DNA from: Candidatus Rhodoferax bjergmarkensis
Lineage (GTDB): Bacteria; Pseudomonadota; Gammaproteobacteria; Burkholderiales; Burkholderiaceae_C
Length of the DNA stretch: 64,000 bases
Reading direction: 5' to 3'
Assembly: GCA_016708345.1 (NCBI GenBank)
Contig: JADJFX010000043.1
Location: forward strand, 62,001 to 126,000
Shown here: positions 35,270 to 44,608 of the stretch, in pieces
How positions within the stretch are numbered: the first letter of the stretch is position 1
How the letters are laid out: every line of letters begins with the position of its first letter
Program-made: the position numbers and the translations under genes
The notes under the pieces: generated by a model
Database searches by the model: none
Told to the model about the DNA's origin: nothing
What the model saw: the letters and a program-made list of their open reading frames with translations, nothing else

Positions 35270-37157
35270 AGTCACGCAAAGGATAGGCGTAGATATGGCA
35301 GGGTGTTTTAAGGCCCTCCAGCAAAAATACACCTTGCGATACCAGCCGGTGCCCCCCCACGCTGGCGACGATGCCTTCGCCCAACAAAATAGGGTGTGCC
35401 AGCTCGATGGTCATTTCTTGCAAAAGTGCCGCCATGGTCACCGGGTGGCCAATGGCCAAATGGGTGCGCCTGCGAGCCAGGCCAAACGAGCCCACAGTGG
35501 CCATGCCGGTTTCAAGTCCGATCCCCAGCACCAACGGCGCGAGTTCATCAGGCTGCGGGGGGGGAAGGGTTTTTCGGCTTTCTTGCAGTATGGCGACGGC
35601 CGTTACCAAGGCTTGCTCCGGGTTTGCAGCTTCAGCCCCCCCGCCCCAAACAGCCACAATGGCATCACCCTGAAATGTTTCGATCATGCCGCCATGCGCT
35701 TCAACCAAGCGGGTCACCATGGAAAAGAAGGCATGCAGCACTGCGGCAGCTTCTTCAGGCGGGCGGGTTTCACAATAGACGGCAAAGTTGCGGATATTTG
35801 CATGCAGCACTGTGATGATGCGCCTGTCGGCGTCAATCGCATCCGAAGGGGCTTGCTGGGTCAGCGCCGCAGCGACGGGGCCCGGCAGGTAACTGGCCAA
35901 GTGCTTGTAAATGCGGTCGCGCTCAAGCCGATCGCGCGCGTACTCGAACAAACCCATGCATAAAGCAAAGAGCAACAAGTATAGCGCAGGAGAAACCCAT
36001 TCAAACCACAGGCTGTAGCGCGTCAGCAGCCAGCCTTTAACCACCCAGAGGGCAAAGACCATGGCCAAGCCCGAAAGCACCAAAATAAATACAGGCTTTC
36101 GTCGCAGCCGCCCCAGAGTCGCTAACAGCACCGTTCCAATGAGCGCAATGAGCGTGGTGTAAGCAGGAGCCAGTCGGGGTTGCGTAGGGATAACCCCATC
36201 CAGCACACCACGCAGTAATTGCGCATGTACCATCAAACCGGCGCTGTTGCCACTGAAGGGGGTTGCAATGCGGTCATTAAGACCCAAGGCACTGCTGCCC
36301 ACAATGACCCAAGCATTTTGCAGCAGGTTTTTGGGAGTCCGCCCCGCCAGCACATCTGCAGCAGAAAGGCTTATAAAAGCGTCGGGATGCAAGGCCCAAG
36401 GCACCCGGACCAAACCTTGCGAGTCCAATGGAAGGCCTGATTTTTCAAAGCTTGGGCTAGGGAGCCGCCAAGCCGGCGCCAGCAAGCCTGTACCCGCTTC
36501 AATGGGGGACACCCCCACCGAGAGTGCTTTAGAGAGCGCCACAATGAAGAGCGCAGGATAAACCTTGTCTTGGTAACAAATCAAGGCGGGTTGACGGCGC
36601 AAGTTGCCATCTTCTTCAATATGCGGAGTGATATGCCCTACAGGCAAGCCACCAAAAGCTGCTTCGTTGGCTACAAAACCTTGCGCCACCGGCAGATTGG
36701 CCGGGCAAGCGGCCCAACTGAGTGATCCTGCAGGCTGGCCAATGGAGACGTGAACATTAGCGTCCAGCGCGAAGGTTTGCGCCAACACGGCATTGTTTTT
36801 TTTCAAGCGCTCGACCAGCTTTGGATCACCACTGCTGGAGGTTGGAAAAATGATGTCCAATACTTGCAAGCTGGCACCTTCGGCAGCCAGTTTGTCGCTT
36901 AGCTCTGCCACGCGCTGACGCGACCAAGGCCACGGACCTAGTTGCGCAAGGCTGACTTCATCAATGTCAACCAAAATAATGCGGCTTTCGCGGACTGTGC
37001 TTGCGCTTGCGCGCCAAACCCAATCACTCGATCGCTCTTCTAAAGCGGTCAGGGTAGAGGCAAAAACCAAACAAATAAGCCACCACAATCCAGCGGCGAT
37101 GAGCGCGGGACTTAAGGCCGAGGGGAGTGCCCCACCCCAGCCGACCAAGCGGCGCAA
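35259..37157 (-). CDS. CHASE2-domain protein with degenerate class III cyclase domain
   Basis: This 632-residue inner-membrane protein has an N-terminal transmembrane helix, a periplasmic CHASE2 sensor (about residues 50-330, ILVDIDEVSLAQLGPWPWSR), three closely spaced helices (about 340-410), and a cytoplasmic class III nucleotide-cyclase domain. Key catalytic residues differ from active cyclases: the first metal Asp is Asn (LHANIRNF), the substrate-specifying Lys position is Thr (ETFQGD), and the Asn/Arg pair is Thr/Leu (VTMAALL). Only the second Asp (GDAIVAVWG) remains. It is probably a pseudo-cyclase acting as a sensor or scaffold. The start is a TTG directly after the FecR stop. Confidence 0.85.
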   Translation of the reverse strand: MRRLVGWGGALPSALSPALIAAGLWWLICLVFASTLTALEERSSDWVWRASASTVRESRIILVDIDEVSLAQLGPWPWSRQRVAELSDKLAAEGASLQVLDIIFPTSSSGDPKLVERLKKNNAVLAQTFALDANVHVSIGQPAGSLSWAACPANLPVAQGFVANEAAFGGLPVGHITPHIEEDGNLRRQPALICYQDKVYPALFIVALSKALSVGVSPIEAGTGLLAPAWRLPSPSFEKSGLPLDSQGLVRVPWALHPDAFISLSAADVLAGRTPKNLLQNAWVIVGSSALGLNDRIATPFSGNSAGLMVHAQLLRGVLDGVIPTQPRLAPAYTTLIALIGTVLLATLGRLRRKPVFILVLSGLAMVFALWVVKGWLLTRYSLWFEWVSPALYLLLFALCMGLFEYARDRLERDRIYKHLASYLPGPVAAALTQQAPSDAIDADRRIITVLHANIRNFAVYCETRPPEEAAAVLHAFFSMVTRLVEAHGGMIETFQGDAIVAVWGGGAEAANPEQALVTAVAILQESRKTLPPPQPDELAPLVLGIGLETGMATVGSFGLARRRTHLAIGHPVTMAALLQEMTIELAHPILLGEGIVASVGGHRLVSQGVFLLEGLKTPCHIYAYPLRDCVE

Positions 37158-38456
37158 TTACCGCCCCCAGAGGGTCAAGCCGCTGACTGTGCCGCCACTA
37201 ACGGTTTTCTCAAAAAGGTAACCGGCCTGACGCGCATCCGTGCTGAAGGCCCCGGCCAGCTGTTGGCCGCTTGAGTTGCCCACAAAAAGTCCTTGCGCAT
37301 TGATTGCGGCAGTGGCAGTAAAGTTTTGCGGCCCCATGGATGGGCTGGCCAAGTTCATTTGCGTGGTCAGAGCGCTCTTGGCAAAATCAACCGTGAGCTT
37401 GGCATCGGACACGGTCGCTGGCTCTGCATTGAGGCCAATGGCTGTGTAGTTGGCCGAGGCACTGAGCAAATTAAAACTGGTGATTGCTGAGGGGGGGGTA
37501 AAGTCTTTTTTGAGCGTTTCATCACGATAAAGGCTGATGAAAAAATTACCCACCACGGGTCGCCGACCGACTGCGCTGGCCTCGTCAAAACGGGCGCTGA
37601 TAGAGTTGTCCGGAACATTCCAGCCCAGCGCATTGTGGAGCCAGACCAGCGGCTTGCTTGCAGGCGGTTCGTCAGCCACCACGGCGTCTTTTAACTGGTT
37701 GTCAATGGTTTTGGCAGTGACCTCGGCGGTAGAAAGGAGTTCGGAATGGCGGACGTCCGCCACTTGGGTTGCCGGTGCGCTGCGCGCCAGTAAATCGATG
37801 TAAGGAATCAGACGTGGCCCGCTTTTGTCGTTTTGCTTGAGATATTCAAGCATTTTTCCGGACATTTCAGACGTCAGCTGCACTGAGCGCTCGCCAGCAC
37901 AAGGCCCCAGAGCCACCGCGCATGAGCCCTCCAGGGGCGCCATCACAATGGCACCGGTTTTGACGCTAACCAAGGTACTGGCGCTTTCGGCCTTCACAAC
38001 GAAGTCAGTGCCTTTGATTCCGATGGCTGCGACAGGGGTATTGAGGCGAAACCGATCACGATTGGACTCCCCCCATTGCCCCGTTACCGAGCGCACCACA
38101 CCAACATCCAAACGGAACTTGATGGCTGCCTGGTTTTGAGTATCCCGGTTACGGTAGTCCTCAATATGAAGACGACTTAAGGGACGGATACTGACCAGCC
38201 CGCCATCGACAAATCGCACGTGAACATGCCCGCCTGCCGCTGTTTCAATTTTGTCACCGGCACGAATTCTCTGGCCGCGTGCAATGGACTGCTCACCCAA
38301 GGTATTGTGGATTTTTCCCAGTCCGATCACCGTGGTAACTTCACCCACGACATCGGCCGCATCAACCTCTTGCGCAGCCCATGCCGGGACACACAGCAAA
38401 CAAATGAACGCTATGCAAGTGGCTGAAAGTGTTCTGCGAGTGTACAAATTGACCAT
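37158..38456 (-). CDS. FecR-domain exported protein
   Basis: This 432-residue protein has a signal peptide (LSATCIAFICLLCVPAWAA) and an N-terminal FecR domain: VVGEVTTVIG, then RIRAGDKIETAAGGHVHVRF and NTPVAAIGIKGTDF. A C-terminal region of about 250 residues without recognised motifs follows. FecR domains are periplasmic and often paired with CHASE2 cyclase-like proteins, as here. I chose the ATG at 38456 because GGGAG lies six bases upstream. It leads the operon FecR - CHASE2 - outer-membrane barrel and is divergent from the CRP-family gene. Confidence 0.88.
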   Translation of the reverse strand: MVNLYTRRTLSATCIAFICLLCVPAWAAQEVDAADVVGEVTTVIGLGKIHNTLGEQSIARGQRIRAGDKIETAAGGHVHVRFVDGGLVSIRPLSRLHIEDYRNRDTQNQAAIKFRLDVGVVRSVTGQWGESNRDRFRLNTPVAAIGIKGTDFVVKAESASTLVSVKTGAIVMAPLEGSCAVALGPCAGERSVQLTSEMSGKMLEYLKQNDKSGPRLIPYIDLLARSAPATQVADVRHSELLSTAEVTAKTIDNQLKDAVVADEPPASKPLVWLHNALGWNVPDNSISARFDEASAVGRRPVVGNFFISLYRDETLKKDFTPPSAITSFNLLSASANYTAIGLNAEPATVSDAKLTVDFAKSALTTQMNLASPSMGPQNFTATAAINAQGLFVGNSSGQQLAGAFSTDARQAGYLFEKTVSGGTVSGLTLWGR

Positions 38457-38516
38457 GACGGCTCCCAGCATTGTCTTAAAAAAGCTCTCATTATAAAAAA
38501 ACATCGGTTGACAAGT

Positions 38517-38532
38517 TGTGTTCCCCATCACA
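38517..38532. promoter_or_regulatory. CRP-type site in the FecR/CRP divergent promoter
   Basis: TGTGTTCCCCATCACA matches TGTGA-N6-TCACA at nine of ten half-site positions. It lies 61 bases upstream of FecR and 122 bases upstream of the CRP-family gene, and could control both. Confidence 0.55.
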
Positions 38533-38653
38533 CTTGGTATCAATACTTGAATCTAATACCTACTCATGATCGAGATGGCAGAAGGCTACTAGGCTACGAT
38601 AGCGGCACTTGCACCCCGCTTAATGTCTTCGTGGTCCACCCTCCCCGTTTTCC

Positions 38654-39349
38654 ATGCCTATTGCGTTTCAGTATTTGCTGAAGTTTCCTTTGTTGCAAGA
38701 CTTGCCTGTAGAGACGCTGATGCGCCTGTCATCACAAATGGACGACCGCCTTTTTGCTCGCCGCGAGGTATTGAGCACCAAAGAACAAACCCAATTTGCC
38801 CTAGGTTTTTTAGTGTCCGGACGACTGCAGGGCGTAGATGCCACGGTCGACGGGCGCAGTGTAGGCCTGTTTTTTGTCGAGCCGGGTGACTATTTTGGCG
38901 AACTTTCTGTGGTGGACAATAAGCCGGCGGCCGAGCATGTGATTGCAGTCATCAAGTCCCGCGCTTTATTTTTGGAAGCATCGATTGCCCGCAACCTGAT
39001 TTTTGAGCATTCCAGCATAGCTCAGGCGGTGATGAACCGTTTGTCACAAAGAGTGCGTGAAGTTACGGCACAACGGACGTTGCTGGCACTGCCTAACCCC
39101 TTTCAGCGTTTATGCGTTCAGTTGCTTTTGTTGGCTCGCCCAACGCAGGCAGGACAAGCCGTGCTGGAGTCTGCCCCCACACACCAAGAACTTGCCATCA
39201 TGATCAACAGCAGCCGCGAAACGGTAACCCGTGCGTTTCAAACCCTGATATTGCGACAGGTGATTGAGCGACAGGGCGATCATTTGTATTTGCTCGATAC
39301 AACGTTTTTATCGGATGTGGGAAACGGACAGATTGAGCCGCCCAAGTAA
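38654..39349 (+). CDS. CRP/FNR-family transcriptional regulator
   Basis: This 231-residue protein has an N-terminal cyclic-nucleotide-binding beta-roll (about residues 10-120, with FFVEPGDYFGELSVVDN as the phosphate-binding-cassette region), a dimerisation helix and a C-terminal winged helix. The recognition helix is SSRETVTRAFQ, keeping the Arg-Glu-x3-Arg contacts that E. coli CRP (RETVGR) uses for TGTGA. The cassette lacks the full RSAA-like cAMP pattern, so the ligand is uncertain. It is the first plus-strand gene, divergent from FecR and 24 bases before the polysaccharide exporter. Matching sites at 33874 and 38517 suggest it controls the S-layer and its own region. Confidence 0.88.
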   Translation: MPIAFQYLLKFPLLQDLPVETLMRLSSQMDDRLFARREVLSTKEQTQFALGFLVSGRLQGVDATVDGRSVGLFFVEPGDYFGELSVVDNKPAAEHVIAVIKSRALFLEASIARNLIFEHSSIAQAVMNRLSQRVREVTAQRTLLALPNPFQRLCVQLLLLARPTQAGQAVLESAPTHQELAIMINSSRETVTRAFQTLILRQVIERQGDHLYLLDTTFLSDVGNGQIEPPK

Positions 39350-39373
39350 ACTACACGGGTTGTAAAGTGAAAA

Positions 39374-40174
39374 ATGTTGTCTTATTTTCTTACCCCAATC
39401 AGATATCGCCCGGTTTTCCGGCAGTTCCTTCGTCGGGAAGTACTGGGGCGCTATCGGGGGTCTATGCTTGGTGTCAGTTGGGCGTTTATTAATCCCTTGT
39501 TGATGCTGGGTGTTTACACGTTTGTGTTTGTAGAGGTTTTCAAGGCACGCTGGCCGGGCGCGGAGCAGTCCGGCGGGCTGGCATTTGCACTGCGTTTATT
39601 CGCAGGGTTGATGGTTTTTAATTTATTTAGTGAAGTTGTCGCGCGAGCGCCTACTCTCATTTCCGAACAAGCAAATTTGGTTAAAAAAGTAGCGTTTCCA
39701 CTGGAGTTGCTGCCTTTTATTTCAATAGGTTCGGCGCTTTTTCATTTTTTTCTAAGCACGCTGATTTTGCTTGTGAGTATTTTGCTACTCGAGCTCCAAC
39801 TGCCTGCCACGATCCTTCTGTTGCCCGTGGTTATTTTTCCATTGTTGCCAATGTTGCTGGGCCTTGGGTGGCTGCTGTCTGCGTTGGGGGTTTTTGTACG
39901 TGACATAAGTACCATGGTGGGTGTTTTTGTCAATTTGCTGATGTTTATGTCACCCGTGTTTTATTCAGCCAAATCTCTTGCACCACAATGGCAATTTTGG
40001 ATGAATTTAAATCCTTTGACGCCAATCATTGAAAACCTGCGTCTTATTGCCTTTTCGAGCACCATGCCAAATTGGGGCGACTGGTTTCTTGCGTTGGGTG
40101 TTGGCTGCGCTGTGGCGCTGTTGGGAGCTTGGGTTTTTCATGCAACGCGCGACGGGTTTGCCGATGTCCTTTGA
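39374..40174 (+). CDS. wzm: Polysaccharide ABC exporter, permease (Wzm-like)
   Basis: This 266-residue ABC-2 type permease has six transmembrane helices. It shows the N-terminal amphipathic segment RQFLRREVLGRYRGSMLGVSW typical of Wzm/KpsM and the C-terminal MSPVFYSAKSL...NLNPLTPIIENLR. With the ATPase at 40164 it exports a finished undecaprenyl-linked polysaccharide such as O-antigen across the inner membrane. It overlaps the ATPase gene by 11 bases. This cluster therefore uses a different export route from the flippase cluster at 13-20 kb. Confidence 0.92.
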   Translation: MLSYFLTPIRYRPVFRQFLRREVLGRYRGSMLGVSWAFINPLLMLGVYTFVFVEVFKARWPGAEQSGGLAFALRLFAGLMVFNLFSEVVARAPTLISEQANLVKKVAFPLELLPFISIGSALFHFFLSTLILLVSILLLELQLPATILLLPVVIFPLLPMLLGLGWLLSALGVFVRDISTMVGVFVNLLMFMSPVFYSAKSLAPQWQFWMNLNPLTPIIENLRLIAFSSTMPNWGDWFLALGVGCAVALLGAWVFHATRDGFADVL

Positions 40175-41404
40175 GCAGTTCGCCATTCGGGCTGAGGGCC
40201 TGAGCAAAACCTTTGCTGTGTATGAACGGCCTTTGGATCGGCTGCTTCAGTTGTTGGTCGGGGCCAGCCGCCAATATGGCAAACGATTCACTGCGCTTTC
40301 TGACATCAGCTTCTCTTTGCCAAAGGGGCAGGTTCTTGGTCTGGTTGGTGACAATGGGGCCGGCAAATCAACTTTGCTGCAGTTGATTTGCAAAACCTTG
40401 ACCCCTACTTCTGGAAAGCTGGAGGTTCATGGCCGTGTGGCTGCATTGCTGGAGTTGGGTGCGGGGTTTAATCCGGATTTTTCTGGCCGGGAAAATATTT
40501 ACCTCAATGCGGCAGTTCTAGGTTTAACCCAGGCTGAAATTGAGGCGCGCTACGCGAGTATTGTTGAGTTTTCGGGGGTAGGTGAGTTTATTGAGCAGCC
40601 GGTCAAAACATATTCGAGTGGTATGTATATGCGTTTGGCGTTTTCAATCGCCACTTGTGTAGATCCCGATATTTTGGTGATTGACGAGGCACTTTCGGTG
40701 GGTGATGGTGCGTTTGCACGTAAATCATTTGACCGCATCATGGCGCTGCGGGAGAAGGGTGCGACCATTCTTTTTGTTCGCATTCGATGTACCACATTGA
40801 TGCCATCTGCGATCAAGCCATTTGGCTGGAGAGCGGCAAGATCAAAATGCTCGGTTCGCCGGGGGATGTGACGCGCGCTTATAGCGCGCAACTCGCTGCA
40901 TCTGAGGATGCCTCTTCAGTGCCTTTTTCAAATTTATCGGGGCAGGATTTGCCACCCATTTCTTCGGGAAATGCCAGACTGCTCGCTATAGACGCATCGG
41001 TCGACGGCGTGAGCGGCAGGTTTCTGAAATTAAGAGCCAGAACATCCACTTTAAGGGTCGATGTGACTTTTCAATGCGATCCAGCATTGCCGTCACCGTC
41101 AGTTGCATTTGGCCTAGAAACAATATCTGGCGCATTGGTTTCTAGCAGCAGTACGGTTTTTGATAGCTCGCCGGTTGAGGTATCTGAAAATGGAAAGGGG
41201 CACACATGTCTGGTTTTCCCGCAAATGCCGCTTATGCGGGGGAAATACCGTCTGACCATTTTTTTGGGGTGTGAACGCTCCATCCATCTTTATGACCATG
41301 CCCAGTACTGTGTTGAACTTGATGTTACACATGAGGGACTGGAGCAGGGTATTGTCTTTTTGCCTCATGCTTGGGGTGATACCCCCGTCGTGAGCGTTTC
41401 TTGA
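40164..41404 (+). CDS. wzt: Polysaccharide ABC exporter, ATPase with carbohydrate-binding domain (Wzt-like), frameshifted
   Basis: The ATPase has Walker A GDNGAGKST (residues 62-70), the Wzt/TagH signature TYSSGMYMRLAFS and Walker B DILVIDEALSVGD. A C-terminal domain of about 170 residues (VDVTFQCDPALPSPSV onward) matches the Wzt carbohydrate-binding domain that recognises the capped chain end. The frame breaks at 40776-40778, where a missing T turns the conserved LFVSHSMYHID into LFVRIR; restoring it gives one protein of 413 residues. Because both halves are well conserved, the break is probably a sequence error. Confidence 0.9.
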
Positions 41405-41405
41405 G

Positions 41406-42362
41406 GTGGTTGTTTTGATACGCCGATTGGCAGATAACGAGTTAGATTTGCTGCAACCCATGTTTGAAGCTGTTTTCAAGCATCCTGTAAGTCTGGCGTT
41501 ATTACGCTGGAAGTATGCCTGCCAGCGAGGTGAGTCTTGGATTACACAGACTGCTGACGGTCACTTTAGTTTGCATTGCGGGATCTACTTTCGCGACGCT
41601 TTGCTGAGTGGTCGCGCTGTGCGAGTGGCACAGTTGGTAGATTTGATGGCACCGCCAAAGGCTCGGGGCTTGATCCGCACGGAGTCACCTTTTGCGATTT
41701 TGATGATGAAAATTCTGGCTGGTTTGCCACGCCCGGACAACCCGCTCGGTGTGGCTTTGGGTTTTCCCAGCGATCGGGCCATGCGACTGGGCGAACATAT
41801 GGGGGTATACCGCGCGGTTGATCAAATGATGGAACTTGAATTTGAACCGATGAGCAGACGCATGGGATCGCGTTGGCGCAACATTTCATCAGTGACTCAT
41901 GGCGATGCCATGTTGCTGAACCGTGCATGGAAAAAAATGGCTGGCGATTTGACGGAATTTGCGCTCGGGGTGCGAGATGTGGCTTATTTACAGCAGCGTT
42001 ATCTGAATCATCCGGAAAAGAAATACACATTTCTGATGGTGGAAAGCTTTTGGCTGCGTCAATCCATAGGGCTGGCAGTGATTGGACCCGGTGATGAACG
42101 CCGCGAATTGGTTGATGTTGTGTGTGCGTGGAAAGATGTGCCTGAGATCATACGTACTGCACAAAATTGGTTGGCAGACAACTTTGGCAAGGTTCTGCAT
42201 CTGTTCCTCACCGAACGCTTTGCCCGCCAACTTGCACCTTTAGCCGTTCGCTGCGAATCCACTCAGTTTCGCATCATGGGCAATCCTTTTTCGCCTCAGT
42301 CCTCGATTGCATCACAGCAGGGGCGCTGGTGGCTTACTGGCGGCGATACGGACTACCGTTGA
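41406..42362 (+). CDS. GNAT-like hypothetical protein of the polysaccharide cluster
   Basis: This 318-residue protein opens IRRLADNELDLLQPMFEAVF and has a pattern like large GNAT/FemAB-type acyltransferases: FRDALLSGRAVRVAQLVDLM, then LGFPSDRAMRLGEHMGVYRA, and a second alpha/beta half with YLQQRYLNHP. I see no decisive catalytic motif. The start may be the GTG at 41406 or the TTG at 41415, which has GAGGTG upstream. It follows the Wzt gene directly, so acetylation or similar decoration of the exported glycan is a fair guess, not shown. Confidence 0.6.
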   Translation: MVVLIRRLADNELDLLQPMFEAVFKHPVSLALLRWKYACQRGESWITQTADGHFSLHCGIYFRDALLSGRAVRVAQLVDLMAPPKARGLIRTESPFAILMMKILAGLPRPDNPLGVALGFPSDRAMRLGEHMGVYRAVDQMMELEFEPMSRRMGSRWRNISSVTHGDAMLLNRAWKKMAGDLTEFALGVRDVAYLQQRYLNHPEKKYTFLMVESFWLRQSIGLAVIGPGDERRELVDVVCAWKDVPEIIRTAQNWLADNFGKVLHLFLTERFARQLAPLAVRCESTQFRIMGNPFSPQSSIASQQGRWWLTGGDTDYR

Positions 42363-42386
42363 GACAGTACCATTTTTAGCCCCGTC

Positions 42387-43295
42387 ATGGAACCAGAGCT
42401 GATTAGATTTGCCAAAAGTTACCGCAGGTTATTGCGCATGCTTACCCTTTGGGCAAGGGTTTTTAAAAAACACTTGCAATCACGCGTCATCTTCAGCATT
42501 GGACGATGGCTGAGTCCTTTTCAATTACACAGCGATCGAATTCGCAGGTCTATGGGTTTGGCTCTGCCTAGCATCAACGTTATTCATTACTGGCACGAAT
42601 GGCTCAATAGTCATATCCGGTTTATTCTTGATTTTTTAACTTATCGTTCACTTGATATTGATTGGGTGAAACGTAATGTTGATGTGCCTGACCCAACGTT
42701 GTTGGCAGCGCTGCGAAATTCGGGTGGCCTTTTGCTAACCTACCATTCTCATCATCAAAATACATTATGTTGCGCATTAGGTTTAGAAGGTATAACAATT
42801 TCCGCTATTGCTGCAAAACCTGAAGACTCTCCCCTGTTTCAGTACATAGGACGCTGGTCGACCAAGGTAAATTCTGACTCCGAATTACATTTCAATGGTG
42901 GTAGCTATATTTTTACCAATAACTTGCGCAAACTGCTTCATGCAACACGCGACTTGCTTGCAAAAAAAGAGGTTATTGTTTGTTTGTGTGACTTTAATCA
43001 GCCAAGAACAGGCATTCATGTCAGCGCCAAACTTTTTGGTCGCCTGATTTCGCCGCCAACCGGTGCCATAGACATCGCCCTCAAGCACCATGCCCCTATT
43101 TATGCTGCAATGTTTGCCCCAAAAAATGGCAAACTTACCCTGGAACTTAAACGCTTGGAAGATTCCGGTGAGCTAGAAGCTGTCGTTACCGGATATTTTT
43201 CTTTTCTTGAATCTTGCATTCGCACCAACCCCGCCTGTTGGCAGGGTTGGGAGTGGTTTGAAAATCTCCCATCAGCAGAACAGAACAATCCATGA
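42387..43295 (+). CDS. LpxL/HtrB-like acyltransferase homologue
   Basis: This 302-residue protein resembles the lauroyl/myristoyl acyltransferase family. It has a basic N-terminal helix, GGLLLTYHSHHQNTL at the position of the catalytic HxxxxD/E box, VCLCDFNQPRTG, and AKLFGRLISPPTGAIDIALKHHAP, matching the second conserved block. The acidic partner of the catalytic His is not visible (YHSHHQN), so activity is doubtful or altered. A start GTG/ATG choice is simple (ATG at 42387). It overlaps the radical SAM gene by four bases. It may act on a lipid-linked glycan or lipid A. Confidence 0.68.
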   Translation: MEPELIRFAKSYRRLLRMLTLWARVFKKHLQSRVIFSIGRWLSPFQLHSDRIRRSMGLALPSINVIHYWHEWLNSHIRFILDFLTYRSLDIDWVKRNVDVPDPTLLAALRNSGGLLLTYHSHHQNTLCCALGLEGITISAIAAKPEDSPLFQYIGRWSTKVNSDSELHFNGGSYIFTNNLRKLLHATRDLLAKKEVIVCLCDFNQPRTGIHVSAKLFGRLISPPTGAIDIALKHHAPIYAAMFAPKNGKLTLELKRLEDSGELEAVVTGYFSFLESCIRTNPACWQGWEWFENLPSAEQNNP

Positions 43296-44551
43296 CCACA
43301 CCACCTGCAAACGCCCACTTGAACCCAGCTTACGCTTCGGAAGATATAACTGCCGTGTGGGAGCATTGTCATGCTCACCTGCAGCCGCTTGAAGATGCAT
43401 TGCCTGTTGCTGGCGACGACGTTCTCATAAAGATCAATGCCCACATCCGTATCGGTCAGGATACTTGGTTTGATATGGCAACGATTAGTTATGACCGTGT
43501 ATTGAGGCGTTTTTTTCTGACTCAACAAGACCGACTGGCAATGCTGAGGGATCGCACCGATTTAATGAATACACCGGTGACTGCTGTCAATGCTCGTTTG
43601 TGGTCGAAAACACCGACGATGATCAACATCGAACCCACGACACGTTGCAATTTCAGTTGCTGGTACTGCGTTGGCCGACATATGCAGCAAGATGATATCC
43701 GGCTGGAAGACTTTGGACGCATGCTGGATAACTTCCCCGAAGTCAAGACGATCGCCTTGGTCGGCGAAGGTGAACCGCTCATGCACAAGGATTTTTTCGA
43801 CATGGCCCAAATGGCCAAAGACCGGGGTATCCGGGTCATGATTATTTCGAATGGCTCTGCTTTTAGTCAAAGTGTGATTAAGAAACTGTGTGAAACAGAA
43901 GTTGCTTACGTTTCGATTTCCATTGATTCTTTTGATCCTGCCACTTTTGCAGAATCTCGCATAGACGGTGACCTCGAAAAAATTTTGCGGGGTATCAAAC
44001 AGCTCAGGGATTATCGGGATGCAAATGGTTTCAAGTTTCCCAAAATTGCCCTGAAGGGAACCTTGTTTAGCCATACCATTGATCAGTTACCCGCTATTGT
44101 CGATTTGGCAAAGAAAAGCGGTGTCGAAATATTTGAGAGCTTTCAGGCACTCAACCCGATGAAAAATTATGTGCGAATCTACCCGAAAGGGCAAGCACCT
44201 CAGCTGCCGGTTGCCAACCGCGTTGCCCAAGCCATTGAGCGCGATAGCGTGTATGGGCGTGAGCAGCTTCAGCCAATGAATGATTTTTTGGCAGAAAACA
44301 ACATTGATTTTTCAAAACCTGTATTAAATAATCCCTTGCGCAAGAACTGCGATGAAACATGGCTTTATTCATTACTGTCCGGTGATGTAACGCCTTGCTG
44401 TCAGATTAAAACGCCCATCAGCCCACGCTGGAATATCTTCAACAACCGTGTCGCTGACATACTTGCTGATTTGGAATATGAAAATGTTCGATTCAATCTT
44501 TGGAATGGAATCTTCCCCGTGTACTGCGACGGATGTTGGAAAACCCAATGA
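43292..44551 (+). CDS. Radical SAM protein with SPASM-like C-terminus
   Basis: This 419-residue enzyme has the radical SAM cluster motif CNFSCWYC (Cys119, 123, 126), GEGEPLMHKDF (the GGE-like SAM site), ISNGS and SISIDS. The C-terminal part carries extra cysteines (NCDETW, VTPCCQI, VYCDGCW) typical of a SPASM auxiliary Fe-S cluster. About 110 residues precede the radical SAM core. Such enzymes modify peptides or sugars; the polysaccharide context suggests unusual sugar chemistry (epimerisation, dehydration). The start overlaps the preceding stop (ATGA). Confidence 0.87.
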   Translation: MTTPPANAHLNPAYASEDITAVWEHCHAHLQPLEDALPVAGDDVLIKINAHIRIGQDTWFDMATISYDRVLRRFFLTQQDRLAMLRDRTDLMNTPVTAVNARLWSKTPTMINIEPTTRCNFSCWYCVGRHMQQDDIRLEDFGRMLDNFPEVKTIALVGEGEPLMHKDFFDMAQMAKDRGIRVMIISNGSAFSQSVIKKLCETEVAYVSISIDSFDPATFAESRIDGDLEKILRGIKQLRDYRDANGFKFPKIALKGTLFSHTIDQLPAIVDLAKKSGVEIFESFQALNPMKNYVRIYPKGQAPQLPVANRVAQAIERDSVYGREQLQPMNDFLAENNIDFSKPVLNNPLRKNCDETWLYSLLSGDVTPCCQIKTPISPRWNIFNNRVADILADLEYENVRFNLWNGIFPVYCDGCWKTQ

Positions 44552-44608
44552 TTTGTTTATTCCTTTACCTATTCCGTTAAGCTGTAATTAATCTAATACT
44601 GGTGCATC

